Source: Diploscapter coronatus
Lineage: Eukaryota; Nematoda; Chromadorea; Rhabditida; Rhabditidae
Direction of reading: 5' to 3'
DNA: 64,000 bases
Assembly (NCBI GenBank): GCA_964036155.1
Contig: OZ038422.1
Location: 71,447,201 to 71,511,200 of the forward strand
Shown: positions 13,588 through 24,581 of the stretch, in pieces
Layout: every line of letters begins with the position of its first letter
Numbering within the stretch: the first letter of the stretch is position 1
Translations under genes and position numbers: made by a program
Notes under the pieces: generated by a model
The model's database searches: none
What the model was told of the DNA's origin: nothing
What the model saw: the letters and a program-made list of their open reading frames with translations, nothing else

Positions 13588-14413
13588 TTCTGAATCACAA
13601 CATACAAGATTAACCAAAATGTATGGAAACTCATAACTAATCGATAAATTATTCAAATGAAACAATTTTCAATCATTCTCAATTTGAAGGTAAAAAGCTT
13701 TTTGCACTTTTCCAAAGGCCAATAAAATAGAATAAATAATAAAATATTGGAATGAATTAATCCATGAAAATATAGTTGATTGTATCGCAAATGAACTTGA
13801 TTCAATTCTTGTGAAATTCCAAAATAATATTTCCGAGAGTAAGTCGATGGTTTGCTGTCATTCCGGCTGCAGACAATTTGCATGTGCAAATGTAATCCGA
13901 TCATTTATATCATACGTTTGTCTGGTCGGTCAATGTCTACATAACAGAAATTATTCTCTAAATTTGGTTAGACTATCCTTTCCATAGAACATGAGTCGAG
14001 ACTCGAGATCAAAGTCGAAATTCTTTTGTAAAATCGAGATTCAATTACATCTGTTTATCATCACCATTAATAAATAACTGAATCACCATGTAACGATAAA
14101 CGACTTGCACTTCCTAACAAAGGGAATATTTTCATGTTATCTCCAATGACCCAACTAAATAAATAACCCTTCAATCACGCAATATAGAATATTTGGCATT
14201 CGTAATTGTTGTTAAAATTGTACCACTATCAGATCGACCTGTGAAATGTCGGGCCTTTCAAATGTATGATGAATAGGAAGTGGCAAGGAGGAATGAACTT
14301 CTGAACTTTAGATAAAGAATGCTCTCACAGTCAAGGTTAAATAAGTTCATTTTTCAGCCATTTTAATTAGAAAGAATCCTGCACATTACCAGTCCTCAAC
14401 ATTTCAGAAAATT
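13588..14413. other. Divergent intergenic region
   Basis: About 830 bp between the divergent starts of the desaturase (minus) and the short perforin-2-like gene (plus), so it likely holds both promoters. The small minus-strand frame at 13653-13904 has no recognisable domain. The segment 14402-14407 ends in TTTCAG, six nucleotides before the ATG at 14414, and could be a trans-splice acceptor. Confidence 0.5.
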
Positions 14414-16177
14414 ATGGGCTCAATTCTTCGTTCTTTCATCCTTATCTTATTTGTCGATCTCGTCATAGCCAAGAATCTCCCAGTAGTAGGCATCCAGAAG
14501 GATGCCGACATCCAGGAAAATATCCAGATCCAGGATCAGGCAACTAATCAGAAGAACGTAAGTTAAAACTAAAAAATTATATAAATTTTTCATATTTCTT
14601 GTCTTTTCAATCATGATGACATGTTATACTTGGAATGAGAGTTGTGCAATAAATAGGCTTTATGATTGGCCCAAGACCACAATTTCCAACTGATCTAGGT
14701 TCATCTTACCCAAATTAGCATACATCCACCAACCAGCCAATAACCAAAATCTGCGTTCATCTCCCAACCCCGAATCTCATTCCTCATTTCGTCTTGAATC
14801 GACCAGCCTAATTTTAAGATTATCAAAGCCCTAACAGGCACCCATGCAAATAAAGTGATAATAGAAACATTGTGAATTGACTCGAACTCTACAGGAAAAA
14901 ATCAAGAAAGACAACACCTTAAATTCTACTTTTTCATTTTTTTAAACAAAATTTTAAATTGATTTATGAACACCCCTAACTCATAATTTTTAAAAATCTT
15001 GAATGCACTTTGTGATTATATTTTGTTATTTTTATTTGCAATAAAATATTTCTAGGAGACGTTTGGTGATGGAGATAACCAAAATTCTTACATCTTCGGT
15101 GGAATGTACCAAGTCTGCGAGCCACTTCCGCAATTGCCTGGCTCGTCTGATGAACGAAGCAACGATCATCCATCGAAGTGCGTGGATGGCACGGACAAGG
15201 ACAACTGTCCCAGAATGACGCCCGACTTTCGATGCGATGCGTGGGGTCAGAAGAATGCGCTTTTCAACAATTTCGGATGCCCTAATCTGTACGTCCCTGT
15301 GAAAATCATTGGTGGAATCGTTGAAGTCTTCCCTGATCGTACCGAGCAGCATAAACGACGAAAATGTCACAGAAAAAAAATTATTCATACGAAGAAATGT
15401 CACGATGAATATTATGGGGTAACCTACAAGGACCAAGTGACAATCAGCTCCTTCCAATGCATCAAAGATCCCAGCAATGCAAACCCGATTCCACCGAATA
15501 CAGGTGCGATGTTCGCCGGAGTCTACACGAAAGACATGGACAATCCATTCACACACGCTCAGAGCTGTCCAGGAACTTATCAGGTACAATCAGCTCTAGG
15601 GAGCATGATCGTCAGAAACCCTTTGCGACCTACCCCTATAGTTTATTCCCATCTGACGAAAATACCCCCTAGGAATGGGTATAACTCGTAAACGTCTTAA
15701 TGTTTTATAAATTAAAAAGAATCAATAATATCTCAGAAAAGGTTAACTTCACTGTAAAATGCTGACTATTGTGTGTATTCCGTAAAAGTGCACATTGGGA
15801 TTGAATTTTCTGAAAATTTTAACTCGCTAGTAAATGCAAGATAAAATTAATTTACAGAAGACGCACAATAGTCAACTCTTGACAGTAATGCCGAACTTAC
15901 AATAATAGCGATGAATTGATTTCAGAAATATCAACTAGCAGCTGGAGAAGTTACGGTCTGTTTGAGCGCCGACTACAACGCAGATCAGAAATTCGCAGTT
16001 CCATTTGCCGGCTTCTATTCCTGTCAATCACCTCCGGACCAGAAACGATGTCCAATCGATTACTATCTCTTCTTGGTAACAAATCAAGCAAATTCATGCT
16101 CCATATTTTATTGCATGAACCCTAAGGAAGGTTTCCCCGATATGATCTTGCCTGCAATTGAAGAGATTGCAAACTAA
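14414..16177 (+). CDS. Secreted perforin-2/MPEG1-like protein lacking the MACPF domain
   Basis: Three exons (14414-14557, 15056-15583, 15926-16177) join in phase to 307 residues. The N-terminus is a signal peptide (MGSILRSFILILFVDLVIA), followed by a short Gln/Asp/Asn-rich linker. Exon 2 then opens directly into the part of perforin-2 that follows the MACPF domain: FGGMYQVCEPLPQLPGSS, DGTDKDNCPRMTPDFRCD, FPDRTE, KKCHDEYYGVTYKDQV, MFAGVYTKDMDNPFT and CPGTYQ. Exon 3 carries VCLSADYNADQKFAVPF and CSIFYCMNPKE. Nothing resembling the MACPF pore-forming fold precedes it, and the 498-nt intron 1 contains no large in-frame ORF. No transmembrane segment follows. It probably acts as a secreted protein built on the receptor/binding module; the activity is unknown. 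AATAAA-type signal near 16238. Confidence 0.88.
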
Positions 16178-16904
16178 TTTATTTATTTTATGATTATGAC
16201 TATTTTCAAATGAATTTTGATAAAATTATTTTTTTGGAATAAATATGATTTTTCCAATTTCTTCTAGTGCTGATCAATTTAAATTTGTTAGAGTAATGTT
16301 CCCTAATAAAAATATCATCAATAACAACGATAAACAAATTCCCGAGACGATTGAACAATATTTCTACTTCATGATAACAGAATTCGTTCTTCATTTTTGG
16401 AAATAAAATGAATTCTTAGACTAACTGAAACTATTCTCATGAATGAGTAAATCTGACAATTAACGCATTTACAGAAACTGGAGTGTATAAAAATTTTCCA
16501 AGTTAAACATTATTCTTTTCGGAACAAAGATATCATACTTCGCTTCGAGAACCATTTTAGTTCTAACCCATTCTTCGAACTATCGATGAAGTTTTAGTCC
16601 CGAGTCAAGATTTAAAAATGGATTTCGAAAGTGAATCATTGATGATTTAATGGTGGAGGTGGATCTCGAGATTCTATTTTACCAACTAATGTATGTGTGT
16701 CATTCTATTGCAATTGTTTCACTTCTTCAGAAGTCCTATTTCACGATTCTATGCAAACTAAATGCAACTTGCAAATTTTGAAATAAAATAATTTTTGATT
16801 AGTGTTTTCATAAACGAAATTATGTTAGAAATTCCTAATTCATTAGTTCATGTGAGACAATAACCTTCTAGATAAGATGCCTAGTGAAAATTTACGCAAA
16901 CAAG

Positions 16905-17123
16905 TTATTGAACTCCGATAATAATGTTTTCAATTTGAACTCTACAAACGATGACTGATAAGAAAGTTGCACCGGTCAATGAAAGTATGGCAGAAAGTGT
17001 GCCTATCAAACTGACCGACATTCCAAGCCGAATAACTGGATGACCGCGACAATTCGTCACTTCCAACTGACCTGAGTGAAAAATCGTACCTTTCTGAACC
17101 TCAATAATCCGAGGAAGTGACAA
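16905..17123 (-). CDS. Possible small membrane protein, minus strand (tentative)
   Basis: An open frame of 72 residues starts MSLPRIIEVQKG and contains a hydrophobic stretch (SVSLIGTLSAILSLTGATFLSV) that could be one membrane helix. It lies about 145 bp upstream of the full-length perforin-2-like gene and points away from it. I recognise no family. A GGTACG within the frame could be a splice donor, so the true gene may have more exons. The frame could also be chance. Confidence 0.22.
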   Translation of the reverse strand: MSLPRIIEVQKGTIFHSGQLEVTNCRGHPVIRLGMSVSLIGTLSAILSLTGATFLSVIVCRVQIENIIIGVQ

Positions 17124-17153
17124 TAAATTGCATTTTTTACGATTGATAAGTTT

Positions 17154-17267
17154 ACTATAAAAGGTGCAAATTTACTATGGCCGTTATCTGCTCGTCAAAG
17201 ATTCATCATTCGTTTTTGGTTTCTATAATTGTGACTGTAGAAATTTTAGGTAACTCATCCTCGAACA
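17154..17267 (+). promoter_or_regulatory. Likely TATA element and 3' splice site upstream of the perforin-2-like gene
   Basis: CTATAAAAGG at about 17154-17163 resembles a TATA box some 105 bp before the ATG at 17268. GAAATTTTAG ends near 17249, about 19 nt before that ATG, and looks like a 3' splice site. This fits either a 5'-UTR intron or spliced-leader addition. Both are inferred from motif and position only. Confidence 0.35.
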
Positions 17268-20200
17268 ATGCAGCTTCTTCCAATCCTCCTTCTCTTCTTC
17301 ATATCTCAAATCCACGCCTTCAGACAAGATATTCATGGCTTGCGAGAGTACATTTCCGAGGCGAATCACTGTCTATCGGATCTGCGCACTCGTCTCAACC
17401 TCACCAAACCGGCGACTCGTACCCTGCTCGGCATCGTCGGCGTCGGCTACGACGATCTGCTCGCACGCTCGACGCTGCCCATTCTCGCGCCCAATTTCTC
17501 CCGCTGTGAAACGACCCCAGATGGGCAGTTCCTCGTGCCCGACGGGCAGATAGCCATTCCGATCTACGACACTCGACTCGACCGTCTCGCCTCCTACTAC
17601 AGGAGCTTCGAGGAAATCGAACATACCATCAAAACGACCACTACGCTAAAGTCGAACGCCGGATTTGGACACTTCAAAATCAGCAGCTCGTACAGCAAGG
17701 AATATCAGGAGACGAAAACGAACATGTACGACTACGAGTCCAGCATGCTCGTCACGAAACTCATCTACGAGGCTTACACCCTCTCTGCCGACATCGTCTC
17801 CTCTCCACTCACCCCCCAGTTCCAGTCCCGAGTCCATGAGATTGCCCAAGCTCTGAACAACTCCATCAAAGTCCGAGCTGACTACTTGGCGCAAATGATC
17901 GTGAAGGACTACGGCACCCATATTCTTCTGCAGAGCAAGACGGGCGCTATCATCCAGCACGAAGTCTACATCGATTCGAACACCCAATTCACCTCCAAAT
18001 CTTCTCTGGCCACGGTGAGAGCTGCGGCTGGTCTCGACTTCTTGACGCATGTGGCAATCGGGGTTCACGCTGAAACCACGAAGACGGTAACTGACACAGA
18101 CAAGCGGAATCTGAGCTCGATCACGACGCACACTCTGCTTCGATCGAAGGGTGGTCCATCAGTCGAACGATTGATGGGTGGCGATCCAACATCGACGGTA
18201 AGGCTAATTTAGAATACGGCAGTTTTTAAATTAGATAGCGAATGGTGTGAGTTATAGTAGGAAATTGAGAAGAGATGAAAGTAAGGAAAAATAAATCTCG
18301 TCATTCTGTTATCTTGTCAGTTAGAGTCGTCCAAATAGCGAATCTCTAAATTGTTATAAATTTCAAGAATATTCGTAAAATACCAATCGCTTCTTTTAGA
18401 ACTCGTTCGCAGTCGACAATATCGTCGGTTTCGAAAATGACGGTCTCCCAATTTCGGAGCTCATTATGGCTGAGCACTTTCCTCAATTCGACAACGGATT
18501 GATCATAAAGCTGAGGAAGACGTTGAACGATGCAATTAGTGCGTACTATCAACACAACATCATCAGAGGATGTACCGACCGAAGTGCAGCCAACTGGAAT
18601 TTTCAGGCAATTTAGAAAATTCATTGAAATAGTTCAACTATATTTTTAGGCAAATGTAGAGGATGGAAGCTGCAAGTTTAACAACAACACGTGAGCTAAT
18701 TCATTCTATCCTCAATTATCAGGAGGAAAAGCTCCTTCTTACATTCCATTCTCATCTATATTGTAATACATACGAACAGAATATAGCTCAAGAACTTGAA
18801 AACACATTATAGAATTTTATTTTGCTATCCATTCATTCATGATTTCATGCGCAATGTCAAATCAAGTTATCATTCGCAATAGTCCGTTCTTTCATATTTT
18901 CTTTTATTATTATGATTATAAAACAGCATAATATATCCTAGCAATTCTAAACGTTTTGCGCATTATTATATCGTCATTAAAGCAGACAATTTCAGATATC
19001 CGTTTGGTGGAATATATCAGATCTGTGAGCCTCTTCCGGAAATGCCTGGGTCTAGCTACGAGCAGAGCGATGACCATCCGTCCAATTGCGCAGATGGCAG
19101 AATCAGCGATTCCTGCGCCCATCTGACTCCATCGTTCCGTTGTGATGAACTCACCCAGAAGAATCTCGCCACTGGGGGACTTACTTGTCCCCAATATTAT
19201 GCGCCCGTTCGAGTGTCCAGCGTCGTCAACAAATTCCCTGACCGAGTCGAGAAGATCAAGCGAAAAGTCTGCAAACATCACCTATTCGGCAAGAAATGTC
19301 ACGATGAGTATTGGTCGGTCACTTACAAAGATCAAGTGCGCCTGACTACTTTCCAATGCTTGAAAAACCCCAACTACACTGGACCAATGCCAGTCAACAC
19401 TGGCATGATGTTCGGTGGGCTCTACAAGATTGGACAAGTCAACATCTTCACGAATTCGGAGGGGTGTCCAGGAATGTACCAGAAGTACAGACTGGCTGGA
19501 GACACGATCGTCTGCCTGAGTGAGGACTACGAACTCGATGCCAAGTACGCTATTCCATTCAACGGCTTCTTCTCCTGCCAAACACCTCCGTCGCTAAAGA
19601 AATGTGTCAATGGGTACAGTCAACATCTGGCGACAGTGGCGGATAGCTGCGAAATCATGTATGTGTTGAGAAGATTTAGAGTTACAACTATTTGAACTAC
19701 TGTCGTACTCTTGTGAAGACCTTGCTAGCGGCAGATAGTCGGTTCATAAAGATTAAGGATTTCTAAAGGTTGAAAAATTCAACCAATTTGCCAATTCAAA
19801 AATCAAAGGATTTCTAAGTGCGTGAACAATAGCCGGCTGGCCTCTATAAGAAATTCCAACAATCTGTCCATTTTTAAAAATTAATTTTGAAATAAAGCTA
19901 GTCCTCGTTTTCCATCAATCCTAAAAGTTGAAGTGGATGGATAAACCACTTTCACAAATAAACCTCGTATTATCCAAATGATTTCGTCTCAACTTCAGGT
20001 ACTGCGTACGACCGAACGTGTTCAAGAGCCTGATTCCTCCGAAGATCAAGCCACCTCCATTCATCGACTCCGACGTGGCCCAGTCGAACTTCTCGAGGAG
20101 CATGCTGCAGGTTTACACCAACGACTCTCTCGTTCTACGAATTCCCGTCATCGACATTGTCAATGCGATCGTGCCCAAAACGCCTCTCACCCACGGCAAT

Positions 20201-20593
20201 GGCAGTAAACTAGCATCGAATGAAACGAAAGTCATCTACACGAGCGAGCAAGTCGTCGCCTCCCTTGTTCACTTCAAAGGAAATACATTCTCCGTACTCA
20301 ATAGGATCGCCACAAATGTGAGTTATTTTTGTTTAAAAAACTATCAAAGTAGAAATTTTCAATCAATTTCGAGCAGGGCCTCATCGGCTTATTGTTCCTT
20401 CATTTTCTGCTAAACTTTTGAAACACAATCTCCAATTATTGTTGACTTTTAAAAATAGATTATTTTATTTCAGGAAACTGATTACTTCAAATACCTGGAC
20501 AACTTCAGTCCTGACGACTTCGACATGTTCTACGATCCAAGTCACGATGTCTATGCCTATGAAGATCCTTCAAACTCTACCTCGTACACATAG
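17268..20593 (+). CDS. Full-length perforin-2/MPEG1-like MACPF protein, secreted form
   Basis: Six exons (17268-18197, 18400-18606, 18650-18690, 18996-19658, 19999-20317, 20474-20593) join to 759 residues. MQLLPILLLFFISQIHA is a signal peptide. The MACPF domain occupies roughly residues 25-400, with the signature Y215-G-T-H-I-L-L-Q-S-K-T-G-A. The second glycine of the usual ending is alanine here, and Ile replaces Phe/Tyr after His. RGCTDRSAANWNFQANVEDGSC and FGGIYQICEPLPEMPGSS begin the post-MACPF region, which runs through VCLSEDYELDAKYAIPF and FSCQ to CEIMYCV. In vertebrates perforin-2 forms pores against phagocytosed bacteria, and by inference this is an innate-immune effector. There is no hydrophobic C-terminal anchor; the tail is acidic (DDFDMFYDPSHDVYAYEDP). 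Intron 2 has a GC donor. Exon GC content is clearly higher than in the neighbouring lectin genes. Confidence 0.92.
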
Positions 20594-21521
20594 ATGTGAG
20601 TGATCATCTCGAATATTATGGATCATTAACTTATTTATTTGAATCATTAATTTATTGAAGCATTATTTATTTATTTTGAATAAAGTATTTAATTAATCAA
20701 AACGAAATAACAATACATTAGGAATCGGCGTTATTTTAACGATCCAACAAAATTCGGCTAAAAATTAATATCTTTTAAAGTGTTGACTGATTTTACAGAT
20801 TAAACAATCGCTAAAAACACAAGGAAAATGAACAGCAAACATTAAAGAGGTTAATCGGTCAATCAGAGAGATAATTAGGATATAATTATAAAGATTTTTC
20901 GTGAAAATGTCAAGAAAACTCGAAAAGATTGCGAAACTCGTTTGAAAATGGAGGGAATGACGCAATTCGCAGGGCAGGAAAAAGTGGGTGGAGTCTGAGC
21001 GAGCGAGTTTGCAAAATGTATGCAGTATTCACTTACCCAGAATAAACTATAATAGGATTTTTAAGCAATGTTTGTAATTCCCAAATCAATTTCCATATTT
21101 TAAACCGTCAGGAATAATATGTAGATGACTTTGAGCTACATTTGCAGAATAATGTCATGAAGTTTTATGTTAGGAAATTAAAATCTGCCTCCAGCAATAA
21201 ATGTTTTTTTTATCAAGGTAAATATATAACGAAATAAAAATGTCTGCTTCAATTTCCCAATCATTAGGGGAAATAAAATGACACCAAAGTTCAATTGTCA
21301 ATTTTTCGAGATGATAAAATTTTAAATGACTGGAAAAAATGCATTCGTGTCGTGGATTATCAGTCAAAATCAAGTAGAGGAATTGCAATCTATTCCTTAA
21401 TATTAGCAATGCATGCGTTAATTTTCCGCTAATCAACTTTAATATAATCGTACTAAAATATCAGACATTTAAAATTACTCTAGAATATTCCATAATTGGC
21501 TCAGTTTACAGGTGCTGTGAA
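20594..21521. other. Intergenic, no gene seen
   Basis: AT-rich, with GAATAAAG near 20678 as a probable polyadenylation signal of the perforin-2-like gene. The short minus-strand frames at 20765-20965 and 21170-21436 show no domain. GTTTACAG ends near 21510, about 11 nt before the next start codon. Confidence 0.45.
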
Positions 21522-23172
21522 ATGAGAATTTCCTTAGTATTTCATGTCATCTATGTCGTTGCAATTACGATAAATCGAATAAGTGCATCAAATAAATTTG
21601 AAGGTGGCAATTATTTCTAATTTTATCTACCAAACATCTAGTGCTTACATATTATATTATCCTTGATCAAAATTATCTATTACATGCGAAAGAAACAAAT
21701 TTTTACAGATGTCGATATTCTTAGCAAAGGATATCAAGTGCCATATCCGTTTTTCGCTGCGCATTTTATTGATGGTAGTGGAAATAACAGAGATGCAGTT
21801 AATGACGTTAGAATAATTTAAATTTGAATTTCTAGCTAAATAAATTTAGTCTACAACGAATTATATCCAATTTCTATTGAATGCAGATCATTTTGCGCAA
21901 CCTAGAAACATAATTGCAGGTAGTAGTGCATATTCATTTTATATCAGTTTTACACCAATCAACATTTGTAATTTTATGGAGTCTTTCTTAATATTTTTAG
22001 CGGCTGCATATGATTTAATACCCTTTCCGGCAAACGTGTCCAATCAGCAACAAGTTCTGCAAGCCCGTGATTACTTGCTGAATGCTTTACAACCATATAG
22101 GGGCATATTTGATCTACAAACGTATGCATATTAGTGAATTTTTAATAAAAATACAATGTTATCTCGAAGCTTAGATCTGTGAATACTTTTCTAAATGAAA
22201 GAGAATATTCTGCATTCGATCCTTTCAAAGAATCACCCCCGTGGGCAATTATCTGGAGCTATAGCGAGTAAACTAACCGATAATATATCAGTTGAAATAA
22301 ACTATCTTAGCACTATAAATGGATATAACAACTTTCTTAATGCGGCATCAAAATTGCACGATAATGTGTGTAGTGCTATTACTAAGTGAAATAAATGTTC
22401 CATTCTTAGGGATTTCAAGTATTAGTTATCGAAAATGGATTAACACGCGATAAAATGACACAATATATGAAGGTATTGCCTCAATTGAATATTGGCTCAC
22501 ATCAACAAAACAACATAGCTGATTGGATAATGGCTCGAGTGAATATGGGGCAAGTTCATTTACTTACAAAACATTTTAGCTTGGATATTACAGATCACAA
22601 GTTATTATTAAATTTGATATTCATTAGCAATCATTTTTAGCAATATGTTAGGTCAAAATATTAGAATTATTGAACATGACGCGGGATATATATGGAAAAT
22701 TTAGGAACCAAGTACAAATTGCAAATCAAACCGGCTCGAGTGGAATAATCACTTCTCCAAACTATCCAGATAGTTTTCCATATGCAACATTCAATGATTA
22801 TTACATTTCGTCTAATTCTGAGCTCAATGAGGTTAATCATAGGCCAAATATATTTATTACTTATATATCTTTTCTAAATATTCATTAAAGATTTTTTAGA
22901 TCATTCTAACTATAATGAAGTTTGAAATAGGAAGCGATGCCACAGTACTAGTATACAAAGGCTTGATTATGGACGATGATGATCTTATGTATCAGTAAGA
23001 TTTTCAATTTGATTAGTGCATCAGAAGTAAATGAACAAATTTTAGTTGGAGAGGAGGAACACTAAGTCCTGGGACAAGTTTAAAAATTTCGTCATCATCA
23101 GCAACGATTCGCTTTTTCAGTACTTGTGTAGAAGTCGCCCGCGGATTTAAAATCTCTTGGATTGCAGCCTAG
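21522..23172 (+). pseudogene. VWA-like plus CUB domain secreted protein, with a 1-nt frameshift
   Basis: Nine exons can be traced: 21522-21603, 21709-21806, 21850-21919, 22001-22121, 22175-22365, 22410-22538, 22652-22831, 22900-22994, 23046-23172. A signal peptide (MRISLVFHVIYVVAITINR) is followed by about 190 residues that look like the VWA-type region of nematode lectin-like proteins (FFAAHFIDGSG; WAIIWSYSE; INYLSTINGYNNF). A CUB domain closes it (GIITSPNYPDSFPY; FFSTCVEVARGFKISW). The summed length is 1093 nt, one more than a multiple of three. Near 22268 (AGCGAGTAAACTAACC) the frame that gives ..WSYSE meets a stop, while the next frame continues the domain, so one extra base is the simplest reading. 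This could be a real lesion or an assembly error. The VWA call is tentative; the CUB call is firm. Confidence 0.68.
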
Positions 23173-23769
23173 ATATTCCTTCATATATACTGCTATATTT
23201 ATGTTTGAAATAAATATCTATAAACTGTCAAAAATAATTAAACCATAGAAAATAGTATAATCTGAGAATAACTCAAAATCTTAGTCTTTTAATTAAATTC
23301 CTAAAAGTAATTCTCCATATTTGGCATTTCACTGTCTATCTACTATTCTAACAATTCTTAATTTTTAATCGGTCTAATAACGCCATCATTATAAACAGGA
23401 TATAGAATTTTCCGAATTAAAATTATTTTTGTGTAATAGCTTTATTATATGCGACGATATTTAGATAATACGATTAGTAGAATAATCGCATTAATTTAAC
23501 TGAATTTTGTAAAAAGGCAAGAAATAGATCAATGATATTATTACATTAAAGATGAAAATAATTCACCGTGTTCGAAACTCTTCAATTTCATATGTAGCTA
23601 TTTTATCATCACGATGGAGCTCATTAAAAATCCATTAAATTTCAAATAACCTAACATGACTCACAATATATTCGTTTGTACAATTTCAATAGTGATAAGA
23701 ATCAACTTTATTAGTGCACTTTTTATTTAAAAAAAAATAATTTTTGTATTATTTGCTGAGTGTTCAGTT

Positions 23770-23891
23770 TGGATGTTCAAGTAGTTTCCGGAATGATTTA
23801 CAGAACTACCAATTCGACAGCAGCACTTCGCTTCATGAGCAATTGCGAAGAACAAACTCGTGGATTCAAAATATCCTGGATAGCAGTTTAA
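23770..23891 (+). pseudogene. Orphan CUB-domain last exon
   Basis: A frame encodes TTNSTAALRFMSNCEE followed by TRGFKISWIAV and stop. The neighbouring gene ends SSSSATIRFFSTCVEVA then RGFKISWIAA and stop, so the two are clearly paralogous. No other exons of a gene could be found between 23173 and 23770. It looks like the remnant of a duplicated CUB gene, or the last exon of one whose remaining exons have been lost. Confidence 0.65.
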
Positions 23892-24581
23892 AACCTAAAT
23901 TACGTCGACAATATTTCAACTGAAAATATCATCATTGGTTCAATTCAATAAAATTAGCTAATTTGTGGTATTGTAAATGACCAATTACTTGAGATAAAAT
24001 AAAAAGGACGAGAATCTGGTGCATGAAAAATTAGCGTTTTGTTTGCAGCACACTTTACAACATTTTATCTATTCAAACAATGACTGACGATCATCTGATA
24101 TTAAGCAATGCACACTTTGCATATCCGAATTTGTGCATCGTTTATCTTGTCTCAATTTATTTGTCTTTGATAATAACAATGATTATTTAATTCTTATGAC
24201 TACGCTGCAATTTCCGTTAAAGATTATATCGAAATAATTTGCATAAAATTTGAAATATTGAAATCATCAAAGTGAATGGTCGATAAGCCCTATTAAAAAA
24301 GTAGCATCATTTTATTTACCATATCAAAATATGCTTCTTTTTTTTTTTTTTAAATAAACCTCCTATGAATTAGTAGTAATTCTAAATTTTTAAATCATAA
24401 AATCAGTTTGTTGATTCTTCTTATCAGCTAGCGTAAAGCATTAGAAAATGTTGAGCAATATCAATGTATAAATGGCCAATAAAATAGTGATTTTATTGCA
24501 GCTTTTCTCACAATATATAGAAAAAAAAACCATTTAATCTGAATCATCATTATACTTAGTGCTAAAAAAATTTCACTTCAA
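23892..24581. other. Intergenic, no gene seen
   Basis: Very AT-rich, with homopolymer T and A runs (for example near 24338-24352). No coding frame of note. It includes the promoter region of the lectin gene that follows. Confidence 0.45.

Noticed and set aside
15032..15589. 185-codon open frame on the minus strand
   Set aside because: Antisense to the short MPEG1-like gene, whose plus-strand reading is conserved with two paralogues; the minus reading has no domain.
17646..18131. 161-codon open frame on the minus strand
   Set aside because: Antisense shadow of the MACPF exon; GC-rich exons produce long opposite frames.
22195..22389. Separate small gene starting at 22195
   Set aside because: The second half of this frame is the continuation of the VWA-like domain after the frameshift, so it is not an independent gene.
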